Positions 33,717 through 40,700 of a DNA stretch of 64,000 bases are shown here, piece after piece; the stretch's first letter is position 1; each line of letters starts with the position of its first letter. The notes under the pieces are model-generated. The model ran no database searches. It was given only the letters and a program-made list of their open reading frames with translations, and had not been told where the DNA came from. Position numbers and translations under genes: made by a program. Origin of the DNA: Sulfurovum sp. (GTDB lineage: Bacteria > Campylobacterota > Campylobacteria > Campylobacterales > Sulfurovaceae); assembly GCA_027049035.1 (NCBI GenBank), contig JALTVI010000066.1:1-64000 (forward strand). The letters are read 5' to 3'.

Positions 33717-34130
33717 CTATATGGAGTAGTTGAGTGTCTGGTTCGCTTTCATCTCGTAGTTTTTCAGTTCGGAAAGAGGAATGTCGAATGCCTCGGAGAC
33801 ACTCTTCTGGACAGCCTGCCAGAAGAGCTTGAGGCCCGGATTGTCAGTACGGCAGATCTCCCCGAAGGCATCGGCTTCAAGAATATGCACCACCTCTTTG
33901 AGGGAAATATCTTTGAGGTCGCGCGCCAGACGGTAACCCCCGTGCGCTCCCTTGATACTTGTAAGCATCCCCTGCTTTTTGAGTTCAAGTAGAATCTGCT
34001 CCAGAAAGCTCTGCGGAATATTCGCGCGTGCGGCGATCTCTTTGATCTTGAGTACCTCATCGGACTGGATCGATCCCAGTTCGTTGAGGGCTGCTACCGC
34101 ATAAATGGTTTTAGTTGAAATTCCTATCAT
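33717..34130 (-). CDS. Rrf2-family regulator, CymR-like
   Basis: This 137-residue winged-helix regulator has the Rrf2 form: TKTIYAVAALNEL, KEIAARANIPQSFLEQILLELKKQGMLTSIKGAHGGYRLAR, then a dimerisation helix. IscR-type members use three cysteines for an iron-sulfur cluster; here only one cysteine (EICRTDNPG) is present, as in the CysK-linked regulator CymR. The gene next to it is metY, so control of sulfur assimilation is likely. It overlaps DUF4395 by 20 bases. Confidence 0.87.
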   Translation of the reverse strand: MIGISTKTIYAVAALNELGSIQSDEVLKIKEIAARANIPQSFLEQILLELKKQGMLTSIKGAHGGYRLARDLKDISLKEVVHILEADAFGEICRTDNPGLKLFWQAVQKSVSEAFDIPLSELKNYEMKANQTLNYSI

Positions 34131-34566
34131 GTTTTATTACCTTGGTTAATTGTAAGACGTAGTATAGCTTACATCCAATACAAAAATCGAATAAAACTTC
34201 AAGAATTGCACAAATCATCAGGATAAATGCAACGAAGAGTGCCGTTTTTACCAAACCAAGGAGTGCAAAAAGCGTAATGGCTATAGAGGTGATAAAACCA
34301 AGGTAGAGGGCAAAACGCTTGGGGGATTCGTCCGAAAAATTCGGTGTAACGTCCCAGTGTTTCAAAACAGTCTTCGCAATCTGTGCAAACGGACTGTAGC
34401 GCTCCTGACGAAATACCCTTGCGGCAAAGTCGTAAAGGACGACAAAAATGAAAAGATCGTTTCGCGTTACGGCAAAAAGCAGTGTAAAGAGAAAGAGCTG
34501 AAATGAGACGACCCTGACAATATTGGTGTCGATGCGTCGCTGGGAGATAGGACATGAAGGAGACAT
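34111..34566 (-). CDS. DUF4395-family membrane protein
   Basis: A 151-residue protein with the family start CPISQRRIDTNIVRVVSFQLF, four or so membrane helices, and the closing FCIGCKLYY with its two cysteines. DUF4395 proteins often accompany thioredoxin or sulfur-metabolism genes, but their activity is unknown. The ATG at 34566 has an AAAGGA site five bases ahead; upstream frame positions to 34623 lie in the structured leader. First gene of the operon with Rrf2 and metY. Confidence 0.85.
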   Translation of the reverse strand: MSPSCPISQRRIDTNIVRVVSFQLFLFTLLFAVTRNDLFIFVVLYDFAARVFRQERYSPFAQIAKTVLKHWDVTPNFSDESPKRFALYLGFITSIAITLFALLGLVKTALFVAFILMICAILEVLFDFCIGCKLYYVLQLTKVIKHDRNFN

Positions 34567-34583
34567 GAACGTCCTTTGTAGTA

Positions 34584-34735
34584 TGCGCAAAGCACCTCTA
34601 AAGACCCTGGGTACCCACAACATCCGGTTTTGCTTCTAGATTTTAACAATATAAAGGGGAGACTACAACAATCTTAGAAACCGGATGCCCTTGTCCGTGT
34701 GGGGCTGCCAGGGTTTTCACAAGTGCTTTTCTGCA
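34584..34735 (-). ncRNA. Structured leader RNA of the DUF4395-rrf2-metY operon (possible 6S-like RNA)
   Basis: Read on the minus strand, nested complementary segments form a long rod. Outer TGCAGAAAAGCACTT (34721-34735) pairs with AGGTGCTTTGCGCA (34584-34597). Next come ACCCTGG (34708-34714 with 34604-34610), CCCACA (34698-34703 with 34614-34619), and AAACCGGAT-type arms (34678-34686 with 34622-34630). The top is TTCTA/TAGAA and GATT/AATC. An 11-base one-sided bulge interrupts the middle. A strong sigma-70 promoter lies immediately upstream, and the DUF4395 start is 17 bases downstream with no terminator between. This fits a cis-acting leader; a processed 6S-like RNA is possible but no large central bubble is evident. 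I match it to no known riboswitch class. Confidence 0.6.
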
Positions 34736-34747
34736 TTTGTTGACGCC

Positions 34748-34776
34748 ATTTTAACAAAAAAGTTTTTCATTGTCAA
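34748..34776 (-). promoter_or_regulatory. Sigma-70 promoter of the structured leader
   Basis: On the minus strand, TTGACA (34771-34776) and TAAAAT (34748-34753) are separated by exactly 17 bases, a near-consensus housekeeping promoter. Transcription would begin near 34741, giving a leader of about 175 bases. Confidence 0.8.
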
Positions 34777-34816
34777 GTAAATCCATTGATTTTATTGTTT
34801 TTTAAAAAAAATGATC

Positions 34817-34848
34817 TGCACACAACCTGCACGCAAACGTGTTATCAT
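34817..34848 (+). promoter_or_regulatory. TGCAC direct-repeat operator and promoter, site 1
   Basis: TGCAC at 34817-34821 and 34828-34832 (11-base period), then 10 bases to TATCAT (34843-34848). The same geometry occurs at 37912-37943 and 38264-38295. One-turn direct repeats overlapping the -35 region are typical of OmpR-family regulators. It drives the DUF302-SHOCT-copA-copB genes. Confidence 0.75.
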
Positions 34849-34878
34849 GCTCCTATAAATACATTGAAGGAGCCGGTT

Positions 34879-35265
34879 ATGATCTACACAGTCACCACCG
34901 ATATTTCACCCGCACAGATCAAAGAGGAGATGGAAGCACACGCCAAAGAACACGGATTTGGTGTGCTTCAGACCTACGATTTTAAAAAAATTCTGCACGA
35001 CAAAGGCTTCCCCATCGAAAAGGAGATTACCGTCTTTGAACTCTGCAACCCTCCCGGCGCACAGCAGGCACTTACCGAAATCTCCGCTATTTCGGTCTAT
35101 CTACCCTGCCGTATCTCGCTTTACGAAGAGGATGGTATCACCAAACTCTCCACTATTGGTTTTGAAGAGATACTCGGCGCCGTCGATGTCGAAGAGGATT
35201 TCAAAGCCTTTATGAGCATCCTCTTTGTCAACCTCAAAGCAGTCATGCACAGCTGGGACTACTGA
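34879..35265 (+). CDS. DUF302-family protein
   Basis: A 128-residue soluble protein with the DUF302 core: HAKEHGFGVLQTYDFKKIL, ITVFELCNPPGAQQAL, ISVYLPCRISLYEEDG. The family forms a small beta-sheet fold, often near metal or sulfur genes, without a known reaction. Start at 34879 follows a GAAGGAG site, downstream of operator site 1. First gene of the copper-oxidase operon. Confidence 0.88.
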   Translation: MIYTVTTDISPAQIKEEMEAHAKEHGFGVLQTYDFKKILHDKGFPIEKEITVFELCNPPGAQQALTEISAISVYLPCRISLYEEDGITKLSTIGFEEILGAVDVEEDFKAFMSILFVNLKAVMHSWDY

Positions 35266-35276
35266 AGGAGCCAAAG

Positions 35277-35501
35277 ATGAACGGATATTTTCACGGATGG
35301 GGCATGGGATTTGGATGGATCGTACCGATCCTGCTTATTTTGCTGATCCTCTACATTCTACAAGGCAGAGATGAAAAGAGAGATGAGGAAAAGAGTGATG
35401 CACAGTCAATACTCGACCGGCGTTTCGCTGCCGGTGAGATCAGCCAAGAGGAGTACGAAGAGCGTACACGACTGCTCAAAAAGAATGGAGAGAAAAGGTG
35501 A
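35277..35501 (+). CDS. Small membrane protein with SHOCT domain
   Basis: A 74-residue protein: one membrane helix (about 12-30, GWIVPILLILLILYILQG) followed by a SHOCT domain, SILDRRFAAGEISQEEYEER. SHOCT tails promote oligomerisation. Its TGA stop overlaps the GTG start of the multicopper oxidase gene. Confidence 0.85.
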   Translation: MNGYFHGWGMGFGWIVPILLILLILYILQGRDEKRDEEKSDAQSILDRRFAAGEISQEEYEERTRLLKKNGEKR

Positions 35502-37201
35502 AACGAAGAACATTTGTCAAAGGGGCCGCTGCAGTCTCACTCGCAGCTGTCACGGCAAGCGGGCGTGAAGCCAAAACGCTTCCTAAGCAGGCTGGCACTG
35601 CAAACATCCTGGAAGGAAGAGAGTTCTTTCTTGACATCGATTATGCCCCGGTGAACTTTACAGGGAAACGGGCCGTGGCAACCGCCATCAACGGACAGAT
35701 CCCCGGCCCCACATTGGTATGGCAGGAGGGTGAAACCGTCACCATTCATGTCACCAATCACCTCAAAAAGAGCTCTTCCATCCACTGGCACGGCATTATT
35801 TTGCCTGCACCCATGGATGGCGTGCCCGGCATAAGCTATGAGGGTATAGCGCCGGGTGAGACCTTCACCTACCGTTTCAAGGTCAGACAGCACGGCACGT
35901 TCTGGTATCACAGCCACTCAGGCTACCAGGAGCAGACAGGCATGTATGGTGCCATTGTCATCAAACCCAAACGCAAAGAGCCGTTTGCCTACGACAGGGA
36001 CTACACCATTGTACTCTCGGACTGGAGTGATGAGAAACCGACCTCCATCTACCGCAAACTCAAACTCAGCAGCGACTACTACAACTACAACCGGCGCACC
36101 GTCGGCGACTTCTTTTCAGAAGTGGGTAAAAAGGGCTTTACCAAGGCATTCAGTGACAGGGAAATGTGGAACACAATGCGTATGAGCGACAGGGACCTCA
36201 GTGACGTGACAGGATACACCTACACCTACCTTATGCACGGCAACACTCCTGCCACACAGTTCAAGGCGCTCTTTAAAAAAGGCCAGAAAATACGCCTGCG
36301 CTTCATCAACGGTGCGGCGATGAGCATCTTCGATGTACGCATTCCCGGACTCAAAATGACGGTGGTAGCAGCCGATGGCAATCATATCAAACCTGTCACT
36401 GTCGATGAGTTCCGCATCGGTGTAGCGGAGACCTACGATGTCATTGTAGAGCCCAAGTCCCAAAGAGCCTACGCCATTTTCGCACAGAGCATCGAACGCA
36501 GCGGCTATGCTCTGGGCTCTTTGACACCCTCTGCGGACAAACTCGCCAGGGCACCCAAAATGGACAAACCCCAGCCGCTTACCATGGCGGACATGGGTAT
36601 GGATATGGCAAAAGTAGGCTCGCAAAAAGGGATGAAGATGCCTATGAAGCCCTACCGCTGGAAAGCGATGGAGGCGCAAAAGTACCCTGTTACGCCGCTG
36701 CCGATGGCAACCGGACCACAGAATACAATGAAGGCGATGTCACCCAAATACCGTCTGGAGGATCCCGGTGTGGGGCTGAGAAACAACGGCAGACGCGTAC
36801 TGACCTATGCCGATTTGAAAAACCGCTACTCGACCCGTCATGCCAAAAAGCCAGACAGAGAGATCATTCTGCATCTGACGGGGAATATGGAGCGCTATAT
36901 GTGGTCGATCAACGGTATCAAGTATGCCGATGCCAAACCGCTGCTTTTCCATTACGGAGAGCGCCTGCGCATCACTTTCATTAACGATACGATGATGAAC
37001 CACCCGATGCACCTGCACGGCATGTGGAGCGACCTCGAGAGCGGAGATGACAACCACCTGGTACGAAAGCATACCGTACTGGTCCAGCCGGGCTCGAAGA
37101 TCAGCTACCGAGTCACCGTCGATGCCAAAGGGGCATGGGCCTACCACTGCCACCTGCTCTACCATATGGCCGGCATGTTCAGAAAAGTCGTCGTGGTCTA
37201 A
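35498..37201 (+). CDS. copA: Multicopper oxidase, CopA/PcoA type
   Basis: A periplasmic oxidase that converts Cu(I) to less toxic Cu(II). The N-terminus MKRRTFVKGAAAVSLAAVTA is a Tat signal, so the protein is exported folded. Copper ligands are seen in SSIHWHGI and FWYHSHSGYQ (first domain), HPMHLHGMW, and AYHCHLLYHMAGM at the end (T1 Cys-His-Met). A methionine-rich stretch (MADMGMDM, GMKMPMKP, about 365-415) precedes the last domain and likely collects Cu(I). Start is GTG, overlapping the SHOCT stop. The symbol denotes the oxidase CopA, not the ATPase. Confidence 0.92.
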   Translation: MKRRTFVKGAAAVSLAAVTASGREAKTLPKQAGTANILEGREFFLDIDYAPVNFTGKRAVATAINGQIPGPTLVWQEGETVTIHVTNHLKKSSSIHWHGIILPAPMDGVPGISYEGIAPGETFTYRFKVRQHGTFWYHSHSGYQEQTGMYGAIVIKPKRKEPFAYDRDYTIVLSDWSDEKPTSIYRKLKLSSDYYNYNRRTVGDFFSEVGKKGFTKAFSDREMWNTMRMSDRDLSDVTGYTYTYLMHGNTPATQFKALFKKGQKIRLRFINGAAMSIFDVRIPGLKMTVVAADGNHIKPVTVDEFRIGVAETYDVIVEPKSQRAYAIFAQSIERSGYALGSLTPSADKLARAPKMDKPQPLTMADMGMDMAKVGSQKGMKMPMKPYRWKAMEAQKYPVTPLPMATGPQNTMKAMSPKYRLEDPGVGLRNNGRRVLTYADLKNRYSTRHAKKPDREIILHLTGNMERYMWSINGIKYADAKPLLFHYGERLRITFINDTMMNHPMHLHGMWSDLESGDDNHLVRKHTVLVQPGSKISYRVTVDAKGAWAYHCHLLYHMAGMFRKVVVV

Positions 37202-37212
37202 GGAGATACATC

Positions 37213-37908
37213 ATGAAAACACTATTGAAACGCGCCCTGCCGATACTGGCAACGGGAGTGGTACTCACCCAGCAGCTCTGGAGTGCGGGAGCGGACGATC
37301 CGCTGCGCGCGACACTCATTATGGACAAGTTCGAAGTGCTCGACAACAGCGAAAAGAGCCGGGAGTGGGAAGGCAGCTTCTATGTAGGCTACGACCTTGA
37401 CAAACTCTATGTCTACTCTCAGGGGGCGGCGACATCTGAGGGTCTGGAGTGGAGCCAGAACGAATTTGTCTACTCCCGCGCCATTGCACCCTTTTGGGAT
37501 ATTCAGGCGGGAATCGCCTATGACAAAAATGCCGATGCATCCAAAACCTGGGCAGAGCTGGCCATTGCCGGACTGGCACCCTACTTTTTCGAAACGCGTG
37601 CGGCCTTGCTGCTCAACAGTGACGGCAATGTCGGGCTGCGTCTTGAAGCCGAATATGAGGCACTGCTGACACAGAAACTCATTCTTACTCCCTCGCTCGA
37701 AGCGGACTTTTACACCAAAGAGGACCCCGAACTTCGCATTGGATCGGGGCTTTCAAATATCGAAGCGGGTTTAAGACTTCGGTATGAGTTTGTCAGAGAG
37801 TTCGCACCCTACATCGGTGTGACATGGGAGAAAACTTTTGGCACAACACGGGACTACAATCCGGTTGATGAGACCTCATTTCTTGTCGGTGTCCGGTTCT
37901 GGTTTTAA
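37213..37908 (+). CDS. copB: CopB/PcoB-family outer-membrane copper protein
   Basis: CopB proteins are outer-membrane beta-barrels co-encoded with the CopA oxidase. This 231-residue protein has a signal peptide (MKTLLKRALPILATGVVL), then strands such as FYVGYDLDKLYVYSQG, DIQAGIAYDK, PYFFETRAALLL and YIGVTWEKTFG, ending SFLVGVRFWF with a terminal phenylalanine. The methionine/histidine-rich N-terminal extension seen in many CopB is missing. The oxidase gene ends 11 bases upstream. Confidence 0.87.
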   Translation: MKTLLKRALPILATGVVLTQQLWSAGADDPLRATLIMDKFEVLDNSEKSREWEGSFYVGYDLDKLYVYSQGAATSEGLEWSQNEFVYSRAIAPFWDIQAGIAYDKNADASKTWAELAIAGLAPYFFETRAALLLNSDGNVGLRLEAEYEALLTQKLILTPSLEADFYTKEDPELRIGSGLSNIEAGLRLRYEFVREFAPYIGVTWEKTFGTTRDYNPVDETSFLVGVRFWF

Positions 37909-37911
37909 ACC

Positions 37912-37943
37912 TGCACGCTCTCTGCACGCAACACTGGTACAAT
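37912..37943 (+). promoter_or_regulatory. TGCAC direct-repeat operator and promoter, site 2
   Basis: TGCAC at 37912-37916 and 37923-37927, then 10 bases to TACAAT (37938-37943). It starts four bases past the copB stop and serves the HMA chaperone gene. Confidence 0.75.
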
Positions 37944-37971
37944 ACCTTTAACGAAATAAAAGGAGTGTACG

Positions 37972-38259
37972 ATGAGACAGACATTCGAAGTACAAAACGT
38001 CAAATGTGAAGGGTGCGCGGCGACACTGAGAAAAAAACTCGCACCGCAGTTTGGAGAGGTTGAAGTGGACCTAAACAGCTTTCCGCGAAAGATCACGCTC
38101 GATATCGAAACCTCGCAGATTGAAGCACTTGCCCAGGCGCTTCGCGCTCTTGGGTACCCTCTGGTAACCGAAGAGCTTGGCACCATGGAGAATGCCGAAG
38201 CGAAGCTCAAAAGTTTCGTCTCCTGCGCTGTCGGCAAGTTCGATACCAAAAAACCGTAA
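37972..38259 (+). CDS. Heavy-metal-associated (HMA, CopZ-like) domain protein
   Basis: A 95-residue cytoplasmic protein whose first 65 residues form an HMA domain with metal site VKCEGCAATL (Cys13, Cys16). The pattern departs from the usual MxCxxC only at the methionine, which is valine-lysine here. The last 25 residues (MENAEAKLKSFVSCAVGKF) add a third cysteine. It likely carries Cu(I) to an exporter. It has its own TGCAC operator. Confidence 0.87.
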   Translation: MRQTFEVQNVKCEGCAATLRKKLAPQFGEVEVDLNSFPRKITLDIETSQIEALAQALRALGYPLVTEELGTMENAEAKLKSFVSCAVGKFDTKKP

Positions 38260-38263
38260 CATA

Positions 38264-38295
38264 TGCACAAACCCTGCACACTTGCAGGGTATACT
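38264..38295 (+). promoter_or_regulatory. TGCAC direct-repeat operator and promoter, site 3
   Basis: TGCAC at 38264-38268 and 38275-38279, then 10 bases to TATACT (38290-38295). It precedes the CusC-like gene and so the CusCBA operon. The frame upstream of the CusC start codon overlaps this site, which supports the start at 38329. Confidence 0.75.
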
Positions 38296-38328
38296 CCCCT
38301 ATATAAAAGTTTTAAAGGACTCAAAACC

Positions 38329-39525
38329 ATGCGTACCCTTTTTCTTGCCCTGCTGCTCTTTTCCGTGCTGCAAGCACAAAGCATCGATTCTCTCGTAGCA
38401 CGGGCTATCAAGAACCACCCTTCGCTTGAAGCGATCAAGCACCGGCTTACCGCCATGGATGCACGTATCGCAAAGTCGCAGAAGTGGGCAAATCCGGACC
38501 TCTCCGTAACCATTAACGACATACAGTTCAGCGACATCTCCAACCGCTCCATCGAACCGATGCAGTTTGAAGCCTTCAACGTCAAACAGAAGTTTCCATG
38601 GTTCGGGAAGACCGATGCGAAACAGCGCATCGAAGAGGCGCGCAAGCACCTGCTGCTTGAGAGTTACGATGCGGCCAAAGTCGCGCTTGCCCTCCAGATA
38701 CGCCAGAGCGCCTACACCATCAAGGAGCTTGAACGCCGCATTGCCATTTTGCACAAATACATACAGCTGGCGCGCACCAACATTACACTCTTTACCGACA
38801 CCATCGCAACTGACAGCATGAGCCATGCCGACAGTGTGACTGCCGAACTCTCCCTCTACAAGATCGAAGTGCGGATGGAGCGCTACCGTGCCATTCTCAA
38901 AGCGCAGCGTGAGAAGCTTGCCTATCTCGTCGGCCAGAAAGTAACGAACATCAGCACGCCCCTGCGTCTGCACAAGCCCCCTTCACTTGGCTATTACCTT
39001 AACAAGATGATGCACAACCCCTCGCTCGGTATGAAAGCGAAGCAGACCGATGTTGCTCAGGCTAAAGAGAAGCTTACAGACCTTGAAGCGATGCCCGACC
39101 CCTATGTGAAGATGGGGTATTACCACAGAGAGAGTTTCGAAGACTACGGTGCCCTCACTGTCGGCATCGCCGCACCACTGTACGGTACCGAAGCGCTCAA
39201 CTCCGAAATCGCGCGCAAAGAGCGTCTGAGTTCACAAAGCGACTACCTCGACTACAAAGCCAGGCTCGAAAGCGAGATACGCGCAGAGTATGTCAGGCTG
39301 ACGGAATCGTACCGTATCTACTACATCATCAAGGACAAAAGCCTGCCGCAGCTTGACCATATGCTCGAACTGAGTGCCGCCGCCATCGAAAAGGGGGCGG
39401 ACCTCTTTACCTACACCAACATTCTCGAACAGAAACTCGCACTTGAAGAGGAGCGCATCGCCGCCGCTGCCGAATTTATGCGTACCAAAGCCAAACTCAA
39501 AGCCCTTACAGGAGAGATTAGATGA
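38329..39525 (+). CDS. cusC: CusC/TolC-family outer-membrane efflux protein
   Basis: The outer-membrane channel of a three-part metal efflux pump. The 398-residue protein starts with a signal peptide (MRTLFLALLLFSVLQAQS) and consists of long alpha-helices with two OEP repeats (IDSLVARAIKNHPSLEAIK, and YYLNKMMHNPSLGMKAKQ). The AAAGGAC ribosome site supports 38329. The stop overlaps the CusB start by four bases. Confidence 0.9.
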   Translation: MRTLFLALLLFSVLQAQSIDSLVARAIKNHPSLEAIKHRLTAMDARIAKSQKWANPDLSVTINDIQFSDISNRSIEPMQFEAFNVKQKFPWFGKTDAKQRIEEARKHLLLESYDAAKVALALQIRQSAYTIKELERRIAILHKYIQLARTNITLFTDTIATDSMSHADSVTAELSLYKIEVRMERYRAILKAQREKLAYLVGQKVTNISTPLRLHKPPSLGYYLNKMMHNPSLGMKAKQTDVAQAKEKLTDLEAMPDPYVKMGYYHRESFEDYGALTVGIAAPLYGTEALNSEIARKERLSSQSDYLDYKARLESEIRAEYVRLTESYRIYYIIKDKSLPQLDHMLELSAAAIEKGADLFTYTNILEQKLALEEERIAAAAEFMRTKAKLKALTGEIR

Positions 39526-40688
39526 AACCCCTTACACTGCTGCTGAGCCTTACACTGCTCAGTCCTCTGGCGTATGCCGAAATGAAATGCGAAAGCGGAA
39601 AATGTACTTCTGGCAAAGCGACCAATGAGAAAAAAGTGCCGTCAAAGCCGACATCACAGGCTGCTTCAAAAAAGAGTACCGACACGCCGCTGCCAAAAAA
39701 GACAAAGCCTGAAGCAAACAAGCCCAAAAAAGAAAGAACTGTCCGTCCGACCGTCAAACAGCTCTTCAATGTCACCACCACACGCGTCTTTAGAGAGACG
39801 GTCGTTCCCGAACAGGTCAACTACGGCTACATCGTCGCCGATGAAGCAAAAAGAACCGATGTCGTCGCCTGGTACAGCGGCTATGTCATCGAACTCTATG
39901 TCGATACGCGCTACCGAAAAGTCAAAAAGGGTGAAGCACTGGCACTCGTCTATGCGCCCGAAGTCTACAAGGCCAAGCAGGACTACCTTAATTCTCTCAA
40001 TTTCAATGCCAAACGCCCCTCTCCCGCCATGGTACGTAGCAGCCGTCTGAAACTAAAACTGCTCAACGTCAGCGAAAAAGAGATAGCGAGAATCAGACCC
40101 GGCGGTGTAGTAGAAAAGTACACCACCCTCTACGCACCTGCGGACGGCTGGCTCTTTGACAAACGTATCGAAGCGGGTTCGGCATTTAAAAACGGTATGA
40201 AACTCTTTGAGATCGTCGATCTTGGCACAGTCTGGATGGAAGCCAAGCTCTATCAGGAGCAGCTTGCGAAGCTGGACCGGTTCATACGATTCAGCGTTAT
40301 TCCGGAGGGCTTCTCAGAGCAGTTCGAAGCGAAAAAGGAACTGCTCTACCCCAGGCTCGATCCCAAAGAGGCAACGGCAACGCTGCGACTTCGCATAGAG
40401 AACCCAAAAGGTGTGCTGCTGCCTGGAATGTACGCAAAGCTCTACGCTTCGACAAAACCGAAAGCGCGCCTGCTCGTACCCCGCTCAGCGGTCATTCGCA
40501 AAAAGGGGGAGTGGTACGCCTTTTTGGCAACGGAGTTCAAAGGCGAGTATGAACCGGTCAAGGTCCAAGTCGCACCGCTGGACAACCGCTACTTCGAAGT
40601 GCTTGACGGTCTGAACGAGGGTGAAGAGGTGGTCAACAACGCACTCTTTATGATGGATTCCGATGCGCAGATCAACAGCATCTATTAA
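39522..40688 (+). CDS. cusB: CusB-like periplasmic adaptor
   Basis: The membrane-fusion protein linking the inner and outer membrane parts. Signal peptide at 1-20, then the metal-like motif MKCESGKCTSGK (about 21-32) and a lysine/proline-rich linker to about 80. The adaptor core includes WYSGYVIELYVDTRYRKVKKG (lipoyl half), helical hairpin around KAKQDYLNSLNF, and YAPADGWLFDKRIEAG. The N-terminal motif recurs in the lipoprotein and the DsbD-like protein. Classical CusB uses methionines there, so a cysteine site is a variant. Confidence 0.9.
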   Translation: MKPLTLLLSLTLLSPLAYAEMKCESGKCTSGKATNEKKVPSKPTSQAASKKSTDTPLPKKTKPEANKPKKERTVRPTVKQLFNVTTTRVFRETVVPEQVNYGYIVADEAKRTDVVAWYSGYVIELYVDTRYRKVKKGEALALVYAPEVYKAKQDYLNSLNFNAKRPSPAMVRSSRLKLKLLNVSEKEIARIRPGGVVEKYTTLYAPADGWLFDKRIEAGSAFKNGMKLFEIVDLGTVWMEAKLYQEQLAKLDRFIRFSVIPEGFSEQFEAKKELLYPRLDPKEATATLRLRIENPKGVLLPGMYAKLYASTKPKARLLVPRSAVIRKKGEWYAFLATEFKGEYEPVKVQVAPLDNRYFEVLDGLNEGEEVVNNALFMMDSDAQINSIY

Positions 40689-40700
40689 CAGGAAACAAAA

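Noticed and set aside
34584-34735. SAM, TPP, FMN, cobalamin riboswitch or SRP RNA
   Set aside because: None of the conserved core sequences of these classes could be found in the leader.
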